In this document: piece by piece, positions 15,252 to 23,164 of the stretch
Layout of the letters: the number at the start of each line of letters is the position of its first letter
How positions within the stretch are numbered: position 1 is the stretch's first letter
Assembly (NCBI GenBank): GCA_019459485.1
Contig: JAIBEZ010000008.1
Span: forward strand, 1-44,361
DNA length: 44,361 nucleotides
From: Prolixibacteraceae bacterium
GTDB lineage: Bacteria; Bacteroidota; Bacteroidia; Bacteroidales; Prolixibacteraceae
Direction of reading: 5' to 3'
Translations under genes and position numbers: made by a program
The notes under the pieces: model-generated
The model's input: only the letters and a program-made list of their open reading frames with translations
The model's database searches: none
What the model was told of the DNA's origin: nothing

Positions 15252-17078
15252 ATGAACATCTCAAAAACCGATAAAATTAAACTGGCACAGCGGATTGCGT
15301 GGATTGCCGGAGGATTTGCCCTTGTTTTGGCCATCCTGCTTATCGCAAATTATGTGCAAACGAGTCTGAACGATCCGATTGAAAATAAAACCATTCCCGC
15401 GTTGGTCAAACGGCTGAGCGAAAATCCCGGCGATGAAGAATTAAAAGCCGAAATCCGAGCCTTCGACCTGATGGCGCGGAAAGCTTATTTTACTAGTCAG
15501 TGGCAGTTGCGTACCGGTACTTACCTCATGTTTCTGAGTGTCATCATTTCCATACTGGCTGTGCGCTTTGTATTGTCGGCCAAATCGAAACTGAACGAAA
15601 TCGACAGTGTTGAAAAAGTCAATGAACTTGATAAGCTGGTAGCACAGAAATGGGTCATTTACACCGGTTCAGGCTTAATTGTTCTGGCGCTGGCCTCCGG
15701 ATTACTATCGTCTAATTCGCTGAAAAAGTACATGGTCAACGAAAATCTGGTTGTTCAGGAAGAACAGCCTGCTGAAATAGAAGCTCCTGTCGAGACTCAA
15801 CAGGTTTCTGCTCCGGCCGATTCATCGGGAAACACTGCTGTGGCAGAAAATCCGGTCGTTACTGAAGCTTCTGCGACAAATGTAACAGAAATACCTGCTG
15901 CCGCACCGGCCGCAATCCCCATACTGGCGCAGTTGAAAGGCAATTACCCATTTTTTCGTGGTGCCGAGGGAATTGGGGTGGCAGCACAGAAAAATACGCC
16001 GACCGACTGGAATGGCGCCGGAGGTAAAAATGTTGTTTGGAAAGTTAAGGTTCCAAAAGCAGGGTTCAGTTCACCGATTATTTGGGGAAACCAGTTGTTT
16101 GTTACCGGTGCGGATGCTCAGGCCAGGATGGTTTACTGTTACGATAAAAACTCCGGAAAATTGCTTTGGGAAGCTGCTGCTGATAACATACAAGGTTCTC
16201 CTTCGGCTATGCCAAAAGTGACTGCCGATACCGGTTTGGCTGCTCCAACCATGGCAACCGACGGTCGCGCAGTGTTTGCCATATTTGGAACCGGCGATGT
16301 GATTGGCCTCGATATGAGCGGAAAACGTTTGTGGGCGCGCAATCTGGGCGTTCCCGATAATCATTACGGACACTCTTCATCGCTGATTATTTACAAAGAC
16401 AAATTGCTGATTCAATACGATACCAACCGTTCAGGAAAATTACTGGCGCTTGCCGCCCAAACTGGCGCGACCGTTTGGGAAACAGCGCGCAACTCAAAAA
16501 TCTCATGGTCGTCGCCAGTGTTGGTTAATACAGGAAGTCGCATGGAATTGATTTTAACGACCAATCCAAATGTAAATTCATACAATCCTGAAACCGGAAA
16601 AGAACTTTGGAACATTGCCTGTCTTTCCGGAGAGGTTGGACCATCGGCCGGATATGCCGACGGAATGGTGTTTGCCGCCAACGAATATGCGAAACTGGTA
16701 GGGATAAAAATTGGTGCAACTCCTGAAATCGTTTGGGAAGCCGATGAATATTTGCCTGAAGTTTCAAGCCCGCTGGCTGTTAACGGCTTATTGTACATTG
16801 CTACCACTTACGGCGTTTTTACCTGTCTGGATGCCAAAACAGGAGAAAAACACTGGGAACAGGAATATGGCGATGCTTTTTATTCATCACCAATTTATGC
16901 TGATGGAAAAGTTTACATCACCGATATGTCGGGAAAAACATACATTGTAAAAGCCACCAAAGATTACCAGTTAGTAGCTACTTCTGAGTTGGGAGAAAAA
17001 TCGGTCTGTTCACCTGTGTTTGCAGATGGAAAGGTGTATTTGCGGGGAATGAATAATTTGTATTGTGTTGGAAAATAG
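15252..17078 (+). CDS. Three-helix membrane protein with C-terminal PQQ-type propeller (propeller 5)
   Basis: At 608 residues this is the largest propeller of the block. Three helices lie near residues 15-34, 88-108 and 134-154; the charges (KTDKIK before helix 1, KSK after helix 2) place the C-terminus in the periplasm. An Ala/Pro/Val/Glu-rich linker (about 168-224) leads to a propeller that starts FRGAEG near 235, with blades such as NSGKLLWEA, ETGKELWNI and KTGEKHWEQ. It lies between the membrane polyferredoxin and the NADH/flavin protein genes, so it is the propeller most likely to touch the electron-transfer core. The helices could form a contact with the polyferredoxin; that is inference. 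Confidence 0.85.
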   Translation: MNISKTDKIKLAQRIAWIAGGFALVLAILLIANYVQTSLNDPIENKTIPALVKRLSENPGDEELKAEIRAFDLMARKAYFTSQWQLRTGTYLMFLSVIISILAVRFVLSAKSKLNEIDSVEKVNELDKLVAQKWVIYTGSGLIVLALASGLLSSNSLKKYMVNENLVVQEEQPAEIEAPVETQQVSAPADSSGNTAVAENPVVTEASATNVTEIPAAAPAAIPILAQLKGNYPFFRGAEGIGVAAQKNTPTDWNGAGGKNVVWKVKVPKAGFSSPIIWGNQLFVTGADAQARMVYCYDKNSGKLLWEAAADNIQGSPSAMPKVTADTGLAAPTMATDGRAVFAIFGTGDVIGLDMSGKRLWARNLGVPDNHYGHSSSLIIYKDKLLIQYDTNRSGKLLALAAQTGATVWETARNSKISWSSPVLVNTGSRMELILTTNPNVNSYNPETGKELWNIACLSGEVGPSAGYADGMVFAANEYAKLVGIKIGATPEIVWEADEYLPEVSSPLAVNGLLYIATTYGVFTCLDAKTGEKHWEQEYGDAFYSSPIYADGKVYITDMSGKTYIVKATKDYQLVATSELGEKSVCSPVFADGKVYLRGMNNLYCVGK

Positions 17079-17105
17079 AATAATGACGCTGATGGGAGCG
17101 AAGTT

Positions 17106-17133
17106 ATCCTTTGCCGTCTGCTATAGCTGACGG
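17106..17133. repeat. REP-like hairpin (TATCCTTTGCCGT family), second copy
   Basis: CCGTCTGCTA (17114-17123) pairs with TAGCTGACGG (17124-17133) with one mismatch and no spacer. The lead ATCCTTTG is the same as at 9731. It lies 27 bases after the stop of propeller 5. Confidence 0.6.
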
Positions 17134-17153
17134 GTCAAGAGAAAAGATGAAAC

Positions 17154-17201
17154 CCGTCCGCGAGAAAGTGATTTTTGAAGTAAAAGTCTTCTTTCGGACG
17201 G
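17154..17201. repeat. Inverted repeat CCGTCCG/CGGACGG
   Basis: Seven-base arms enclose a 34-base loop in which GAAAG and CTTTC can extend the stem. It follows the hairpin at 17106-17133 after 20 bases, so the two form a tandem pair like the one at 13138-13252. Confidence 0.5.
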
Positions 17202-17225
17202 ATTGGGTAAAATGAAAAAAGAAGA

Positions 17226-17267
17226 GAAATAAGAAACATTGAATAAGAAATAAGAAACAAAAAAGTG
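17226..17267. repeat. Period-7 array, second copy of the 2613 family
   Basis: Six heptads follow in the same order and nearly the same sequence as at 2613-2654 (GAAATAA, then GAAACAT and so on), almost 15 kb away. Copies at two unrelated loci show that this is a dispersed repeat family. Confidence 0.65.
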
Positions 17268-17286
17268 TCGGATCTATCCGATACTT
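17263..17286. promoter_or_regulatory. 24-base dyad before the HydCB-like gene
   Basis: AAGTGTCGGAT and ATCCGATACTT form 11-base arms with one mismatch around CT. The dyad ends 18 bases before the GTG start at 17305, a position suited to an operator or to a hairpin that affects translation. It may also be just another dispersed repeat. Confidence 0.4.
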
Positions 17287-17304
17287 CAATGCAAAAATTA
17301 TATT

Positions 17305-19662
17305 GTGAACAACGAAACGAACATTCAACAAACTATTGATCAGATCATCGCTGAAAAAGGTGTGGAAGGCAAATCTGTCATTCCGATTTTGCAGTCGATT
17401 CAAAATACATACAATTACCTTCCGGAGGAAGCGCTGAAATACGTTTGCGAAAAAACCGATATTACTCCCGAACAGATTGTCGGGGTGGCCTCGTTTTATT
17501 CGCAATTCAGGATGCAACCCGTTGGCGAGCACATCATCAAAGTGTGTGTCGGAACAGCCTGTCATGTGAAAGGTGCCGGACAGGTTTACGATGCCTTGCG
17601 TCGTCATTTTAACCTCACCGGCAACGAGGAAACCGATGCTTCAAGGAGATATACCATCGAAAAAGTAGCCTGTTTGGGATGCTGTACACTTGCGCCGGTA
17701 GTTCAGATCGACGAAATTACTTACGGTCATGTTGCTTCAGATATGGTCAAAAATGTGGTTGCTGATTTCGAAAAACATGCAGGAATTTCAGGAGCTAAAA
17801 AAGGACTGTTCCGTAATGTGGATGGATCTGAAATTCAGGGCGAAATCCGCATTGGGTTGGGTTCGTGCTGTGTGGCTTCCGGAAGTGAAGATGTTAAAAA
17901 GGCTGTGGAAGAAACGATTGCGGACACCGGCATCAAAATCAGCCTGAAAAATGTGGGTTGTGTGGGTATGTGTCATCAGGTTCCGTTGGTCGAAATAATT
18001 CCACACAACGGAAAATCAACTTTATACGCAAAGGTGAAACCCGAAGAAATTCAGGGAATCATTGCCAACCATTTTAAACCTCAAAGCACTTTCGGAATGC
18101 TAAAAAGCAGCGTTTACAAGTTCTTTGAGAGTGTGCAGACAGATACCGTCTGGGACGGCGTAAAACAATATTCGATTGATGCCCGCGAAAAGCAGGTGTC
18201 CGATTTCCTGGATCGACAGATTCCAATTGCCACCCAATACCGCGGCATCATCAATCCGCTGGATATTGAAGAATACAAAAAACACGAGGGTTTTGCAGCG
18301 ATGAAAATCTGTCTGACTGAACTTTCTCCGGAAGATATTATACAAACCATCAAAGATAGCGGACTGCGGGGGCGGGGAGGGGCCGGTTTTCCAACAGGGA
18401 CGAAATGGGATCTGGTTTCTCACAATCATTCGGATGTGAAATATTTAATTGTCAATGGAGATGAAGGCGATCCGGGTGCTTTTATGGACCGCATGTTGCT
18501 TGAATCGTATCCTTATCGTGTGATTGAGGGCGCTGTTATTGCTGCCAAAGCTGTCGGTGCTACGCAAGGATTTTTCTACATCCGTGCCGAATATCCGCTG
18601 GCCGTGAAACGCATCCGCCAGGCGCTGATTTATTGCCGCGAAAATAATTATCTCGGTGAAAATATTTTGGGAAGCGGATTTTCGTTCGACATGACCATTT
18701 ACGAAGGTGCTGGTGCTTTTGTGTGCGGCGAAGAGTCGGCCATGATGGCTTCCATCGAAGGAGAACGGGGTTTTCCGCGCATTCGTCCGCCATTCCCGGC
18801 GGTGAGCGGTTTATGGAAACAACCAACGCTGATCAACAACACTGAAACTTTTGCACAGGTTTCGTACATCATTCGTGAAGGATCTGGCAAGTTTTCGTCT
18901 ATCGGTCTCGGAACCAGCAAAGGCACCAAGGTTTTTGCCCTTACCGGAAAAATTAATCGCGGCGGACTGATTGAAGTGCCGATGGGAATTACTGTTCGCC
19001 AGATTGTGGAAGACATTGGTGGCGGTGTGCAGAATGGTAAAAAATTCAAAGCTGTTCAGATTGGAGGACCCTCCGGAGGTTGTGTTCCGGCGCAATTGTA
19101 CGACACGCCAATTGATTACGAGTCATTGCTGCAAGTGGGTGCGATGATGGGTTCCGGCGGCCTGGTGGTTTTGGATGAAGACGATTGCATGGTGGATATT
19201 GCCCGTTATTTTCTTTCGTTTACCCAGAACGAATCATGCGGAAAATGTACCTTTTGTCGTATCGGAACCAAACGAATGCTCGATATTCTCACCAAAATTA
19301 CTTCAGGAAAAGGTACTTTGAAAGATTTGGATGAACTGGAATATCTTGCGGGCTGGACCAAAAAAGGAAGTTTGTGCGGACTGGGGAAATCAGCGCCAAA
19401 CCCGATTTTATCCACTTTGAAATATTTCAGGGAAGAATACATTGCGCACATCAATGGCAAATGTCCATCGGGTAAATGCCAAAGCCTGATTAAATATCAA
19501 ATCAACGATTTGTGCATCGGCTGTACCAAATGTGCACAGAAATGTCCGACAGACGCCATTCTGTTCAAGCCACACGAAAAGCACGAAGTCATCACCGACC
19601 TCTGCATTAAATGCGACGCCTGCCGGCTGGTTTGCCCGGTTGATGCGGTGGAGATTGTGTAG
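17305..19662 (+). CDS. NADH-binding flavin/Fe-S protein, fused NuoE/HydC + NuoF/HydB type
   Basis: The 785-residue protein joins five parts. Residues 1-160 are a NuoE/HydC thioredoxin-like [2Fe-2S] domain (C81, C86, C123, C127). Residues 180-260 are a second such domain (C188/C189, C219, C223). Residues 320-640 are the NuoF core with the nucleotide/FMN loop GRGGAGFPTGTKW at 356-368 and an SLBB region. A [4Fe-4S] site follows (C645, C648, C651, C691). C720 and C725 (KCPSGKC) precede two ferredoxin motifs (C737-C747 and C767-C777). The C-terminal ferredoxins mark HydB of electron-bifurcating hydrogenases rather than complex I. NADH oxidation with electron delivery to Fe-S partners is expected. 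A GTG start is used; no HydA-like subunit is nearby. Confidence 0.9.
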   Translation: MNNETNIQQTIDQIIAEKGVEGKSVIPILQSIQNTYNYLPEEALKYVCEKTDITPEQIVGVASFYSQFRMQPVGEHIIKVCVGTACHVKGAGQVYDALRRHFNLTGNEETDASRRYTIEKVACLGCCTLAPVVQIDEITYGHVASDMVKNVVADFEKHAGISGAKKGLFRNVDGSEIQGEIRIGLGSCCVASGSEDVKKAVEETIADTGIKISLKNVGCVGMCHQVPLVEIIPHNGKSTLYAKVKPEEIQGIIANHFKPQSTFGMLKSSVYKFFESVQTDTVWDGVKQYSIDAREKQVSDFLDRQIPIATQYRGIINPLDIEEYKKHEGFAAMKICLTELSPEDIIQTIKDSGLRGRGGAGFPTGTKWDLVSHNHSDVKYLIVNGDEGDPGAFMDRMLLESYPYRVIEGAVIAAKAVGATQGFFYIRAEYPLAVKRIRQALIYCRENNYLGENILGSGFSFDMTIYEGAGAFVCGEESAMMASIEGERGFPRIRPPFPAVSGLWKQPTLINNTETFAQVSYIIREGSGKFSSIGLGTSKGTKVFALTGKINRGGLIEVPMGITVRQIVEDIGGGVQNGKKFKAVQIGGPSGGCVPAQLYDTPIDYESLLQVGAMMGSGGLVVLDEDDCMVDIARYFLSFTQNESCGKCTFCRIGTKRMLDILTKITSGKGTLKDLDELEYLAGWTKKGSLCGLGKSAPNPILSTLKYFREEYIAHINGKCPSGKCQSLIKYQINDLCIGCTKCAQKCPTDAILFKPHEKHEVITDLCIKCDACRLVCPVDAVEIV

Positions 19663-19744
19663 TTCCAAGTTTCAGGTTTCAAGTTCCAAGTTCCGGTCGC
19701 GAAGGTTTTGGATATTGAAAATTGGTTATTGAGTATTGGATATT
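19661..19744. repeat. Twelve in-phase heptads after the HydCB-like gene
   Basis: The array begins at the stop codon. Five heptads of AGTTCCA/AGTTTCA type come first, then two poorly matching ones, then five of GGATATT/GGTTATT type, all in one 7-base phase. Two different sequence families in a single phase argue for a mechanism that favours period 7, not for a single repeated unit. Confidence 0.7.
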
Positions 19745-19769
19745 TTGTGTGTTTATCTTTTTTTTGACG

Positions 19770-19794
19770 CTGACAGGTTTTCAAACGCTGTCAG
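19770..19794. repeat. Hairpin CTGACAG/CTGTCAG
   Basis: Seven-base arms enclose an 11-base loop. A T-run stands before the hairpin on the plus strand, not after it, so it is no plus-strand terminator. It is likely another dispersed intergenic repeat. Confidence 0.45.
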
Positions 19795-19902
19795 GTCACA
19801 CTCATATGAAAAAAAATATGAACTTTCAGTCCTCCGATTGGTTTATTGAGCAAACGAAATCAAAATTCCGGAGAGAATAAAGCAACTTCAAAATAGAAAA
19901 CT

Positions 19903-20793
19903 GTGAACGTTACCCGAACTGCGAATATTTACAAAAACATACAACAAACCATTTGTCAAACCCTTGAACAAGCTGATGGAAGTGGCCGGTTTACTGAAGA
20001 TACATGGGAAAAGGAGATTGGATCAGGCCTCACCTGTGTAATGCAAAACGGATCGATTATCGAAAAAGCTGGCGTCAACTTTTCGCATGTTCGCGGAAAT
20101 TTTAACGGGAACATGGCAAAATTGCTGGGTGAAAATGCAACCACTTTTGCCGCCACCGGCATCTCGTCCATTATACACTCCGGAAATCCTTTTGTACCTA
20201 CCATTCACATGAATGTTCGTTATTTCAATCTCGACAATGGTTCATCGTGGTTTGGCGGCGGAATTGATTTGACTCCATCGTATATCAATCCGGAAGAAGC
20301 ACATTGGTTTCATCAAACACTTAAAGGAATTTGCGACAAATACGACCTCAGCTTTTATCCTGAATGGAAAAACTGGGCCGATGAATATTTTTACCTGCCC
20401 CATCGTCAGGAAACCCGCGGTATCGGAGGAATTTTCTTCGATCGGATTCAACCTGCCAACGATCTGGAATTTGAAAGAATGTTGAACCTGACTTCCGATC
20501 TGGCAAATATTTATCCGCAGATATACAGCCGGCTGATGAAAGAAAACGGATACAAACCTTTTACCGCAGCTCAAAAAAGGTGGCAGAAAATACGCCGTGG
20601 CCGTTACGTCGAATTCAACCTGATACACGACCGGGGCACTAAATTCGGGCTGGAATCCGAAGGAAACATCGAATCAATTCTGGTAAGTTTGCCTGCCGAA
20701 GTGGAATGGGTTTATCAATATCAGCCCGAAAATGGCAGCGACGAAGCCCAAACACAGGAACTACTGAAAAAGGGAATTGAATGGGTACGATAA
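19903..20793 (+). CDS. hemF: Oxygen-dependent coproporphyrinogen III oxidase
   Basis: The enzyme converts coproporphyrinogen III to protoporphyrinogen IX in haem synthesis, in the cytoplasm, using molecular oxygen. Family marks are FGGGIDLTP (residues 117-125), a YPEWKNWADEYF-like segment, HRQETRGIGGIFFD (167-180) and GRYVEFNLIHDRGTKFGL near 230-247. At 296 residues it has normal length. The start is GTG at 19903; no better ATG precedes it. The gene lies 240 bases after the HydCB-like gene and probably has its own transcript. Its presence shows that the cell can make haem under oxygen. Confidence 0.95.
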   Translation: MNVTRTANIYKNIQQTICQTLEQADGSGRFTEDTWEKEIGSGLTCVMQNGSIIEKAGVNFSHVRGNFNGNMAKLLGENATTFAATGISSIIHSGNPFVPTIHMNVRYFNLDNGSSWFGGGIDLTPSYINPEEAHWFHQTLKGICDKYDLSFYPEWKNWADEYFYLPHRQETRGIGGIFFDRIQPANDLEFERMLNLTSDLANIYPQIYSRLMKENGYKPFTAAQKRWQKIRRGRYVEFNLIHDRGTKFGLESEGNIESILVSLPAEVEWVYQYQPENGSDEAQTQELLKKGIEWVR

Positions 20794-20821
20794 TTATTGT
20801 TCCGTAATATTAAAAAAGTAC

Positions 20822-20852
20822 TTGGAACTTTCACCGTATTTACATATTTTTA
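20822..20852 (+). promoter_or_regulatory. Candidate promoter of the TonB receptor/phosphorelay cluster
   Basis: TTG (20822-20824) is followed after 20 bases by TATTTTTA (20845-20852), close to TAnnTTTG. It stands about 100 bases before the receptor start, leaving a long leader. Confidence 0.35.
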
Positions 20853-20950
20853 AAAAATCACAAATTACCTTTTGTGGTGGATATGGTGTAGGCTCAGAGG
20901 GGTGTGTTTTATGGAATAATCCGTAAACATAAATTTAACAGAACGGAACC

Positions 20951-23128
20951 ATGAAAGTAAAAATGTTAATCTCCAGTAATGTTCCAGTAATTGCAGACAA
21001 CCAGTTGTCTGACAATAGCATCACCTCGCGCTACTTTTCTAAATACAAAGTATTTTGTGCTGTAAGAAGATCGATCATCTTTATACTGTTTATTGCCACA
21101 ATCGCAGTTTCAGAAAATAAATTGAATGCTCAGGAAAAGCCTGTAAAAAAGGATATTGATCCTTATGAATTAAGTCTCGAACAATTGGGTAAAATTGTAA
21201 TTACCGCTTCAAAAACACCGCAATTGGTTTCGAAAGTGACCCAAAAAGTGGATGTTGTTACCGACAAAGACATGCGGAAAATCATTCAGACCAATAGAAA
21301 TATTGCGGAATTGATACAGTATATTCCCGGTGCTTCCGTTAAAGTTTTATCCCGAAATGATGTTAACTGGGGAGCTTACGGTGGTATTGGCCCCAAGTAC
21401 AATACATACATGTTACAAGGTTTGCCATTCGATGGATTTGTCGATCCGATGAGTATGGAAATGATGGCAGTTAAACGCATTGAAATTCAGCGGGGGCCGG
21501 CATCTGTACTTTATCCGAATTATTTATCACAGGATTTTGCCGGAAACCAAAGTCCACTCGCTGGTACAGTCAATCTTATTTTAAAGGACAATATTACCAA
21601 GCCCCAGAGTCTAGCCTGGTTTAGCTTTGGATCATACAATACCTTTACCGGGAAATTGTATCACGAAAATGTTATTGGGAAAGTTCAGTTTTTTGTGGGC
21701 GGATCGCACGAAAAATCGGACTACACCAGTTACGGTTTACCTGGCTCCTGGTTGAGCATGGTGAAAAATCCTGAATATAATAAGTCAAAAGCAATTCTTG
21801 GAGCCTCGCTCTTTATTGATAAAGCTGAGAAACACAAAATTTCTGTTTTTGGAAACTTTACTCTCCATCGGGGCGATGTGGGAAGAATTAATCGTGGGTA
21901 CGACAATCGTTACGGATTAATAAACCTGAGTTACTCCGGACAATTAACGGATTCTCTTAAAATCGCGTTCAAGGCAGGATTGCGTACCTATGACCGTTCT
22001 TGGCAGGAAGACAATTACAGCACAAATAACGACCAATCACTAAGAGAGACAGATGGAGTAAAACAAGCCATTGTTCCTGTTGACTTATCGCTGACATATA
22101 AACATTTTCAGAACAGTAGCCTGACCGTTGGAGCCGACCATCAGACTTCCACCTATAATACTACTTCCGAATTGGTGAATCAGGCAAAGCTCACAGGGAA
22201 TGACGCTGCTGTGTCACAAACAGGGTTGTATTTTCAGGAAGAATTGCAGATAAACAAGTTAACTATTAGAGGTGGAGCGCGTTATAACATGATCGGCTAC
22301 AAGATTGAAAAATTGAGCGGTATTCTGCCAGGACTAAAATCACAAACATGGAAAGTATTTTTATGGAGTACCGGTGCCAGATACAGGCTAACTGATGATT
22401 GGTCGGTTTTTGCCAATGCAGGGAGTAGTTTTATGCCACCGGGACTAAAATCGGTTGGTGGAACCTTATCAATAAACGACAAATTTGTATCCGGCAAAAA
22501 CGGACAATTGCCCAATCCTGACCTTAAACCGGAAAGTGGGATTGGATTCGATTTGGGAGTCGAAGGAAGGTTGTTTTCAGTATTAGATCTTTCGGTCAGG
22601 GCTTTTAATACCAAAATTACTGATGCTATTATTGACAATGTGGTCAGTAACAACCCTTCGCAAACCATGTCGGTGAATGCTGACGGTAAAACCCAGGCAA
22701 AAGGACTCGAAATCAGCGTTAAACAATCAGTTGCGAGAAAAATAGATTGGTTTGCCAACCTTACTTTGTCGAAATCAGAAATTATTGACCCAAACAATCC
22801 CGATCAGGATGGCGTTGAGATTCCCTTCGTGCCAAACGTAATGGGTAATTTGGGGTTTACAGCCTATCTGCCGCATTTGGTGGAAATAAGCCCCATGGTA
22901 CGTTTTGGAGGACGAATTTATGACAGCAGCTCAAAAGCGGATCGTACTGCATTTGACTCGAAAGAACTGGTCAATGTTATTGTCTCTAAAACACTCCGCC
23001 TGAATGACAATCTTAAAATGAATGTTTTTGCTAAATTTTATAACATTACCAATAATAAGTTTGATATGCCTTGGCAATTTCGCGACCCGGGATTTAATTA
23101 CACTTTAGGGGCCAGTTTGACCTTTTAA
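20951..23128 (+). CDS. TonB-dependent outer-membrane receptor
   Basis: The 725-residue protein has a plug domain (VVTDKDMRKIIQTNRNIAELIQYIPG, broken here as VVTDKDM and NIAELIQYIPG, near residues 95-120; RIEIQRGPASVLYP near 175-190) and a large beta-barrel ending in the aromatic F typical of such barrels. It lacks the carboxypeptidase-like N-terminal domain of SusC proteins and has no SusD partner, so a siderophore, cofactor or small ligand is more likely than a glycan. The hydrophobic signal starts only near residue 40; the true start may lie downstream of 20951. It is followed after 36 bases by a YfiR-kinase fusion, which suggests that receptor state is sensed. Confidence 0.85.
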   Translation: MKVKMLISSNVPVIADNQLSDNSITSRYFSKYKVFCAVRRSIIFILFIATIAVSENKLNAQEKPVKKDIDPYELSLEQLGKIVITASKTPQLVSKVTQKVDVVTDKDMRKIIQTNRNIAELIQYIPGASVKVLSRNDVNWGAYGGIGPKYNTYMLQGLPFDGFVDPMSMEMMAVKRIEIQRGPASVLYPNYLSQDFAGNQSPLAGTVNLILKDNITKPQSLAWFSFGSYNTFTGKLYHENVIGKVQFFVGGSHEKSDYTSYGLPGSWLSMVKNPEYNKSKAILGASLFIDKAEKHKISVFGNFTLHRGDVGRINRGYDNRYGLINLSYSGQLTDSLKIAFKAGLRTYDRSWQEDNYSTNNDQSLRETDGVKQAIVPVDLSLTYKHFQNSSLTVGADHQTSTYNTTSELVNQAKLTGNDAAVSQTGLYFQEELQINKLTIRGGARYNMIGYKIEKLSGILPGLKSQTWKVFLWSTGARYRLTDDWSVFANAGSSFMPPGLKSVGGTLSINDKFVSGKNGQLPNPDLKPESGIGFDLGVEGRLFSVLDLSVRAFNTKITDAIIDNVVSNNPSQTMSVNADGKTQAKGLEISVKQSVARKIDWFANLTLSKSEIIDPNNPDQDGVEIPFVPNVMGNLGFTAYLPHLVEISPMVRFGGRIYDSSSKADRTAFDSKELVNVIVSKTLRLNDNLKMNVFAKFYNITNNKFDMPWQFRDPGFNYTLGASLTF

Positions 23129-23164
23129 CCTGAACCATTCATTAAAATGATTAAAGGTAAAATT

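Noticed and set aside
5322-17078. PQQ-dependent dehydrogenase function for the propellers
   Set aside because: The blades match PQQ-like repeats, but no vicinal cysteine pair, haem site or other dehydrogenase mark was found.
20794-20950. Riboswitch before the TonB receptor gene
   Set aside because: The leader is long enough, but I see no cobalamin, TPP or other known conserved core.
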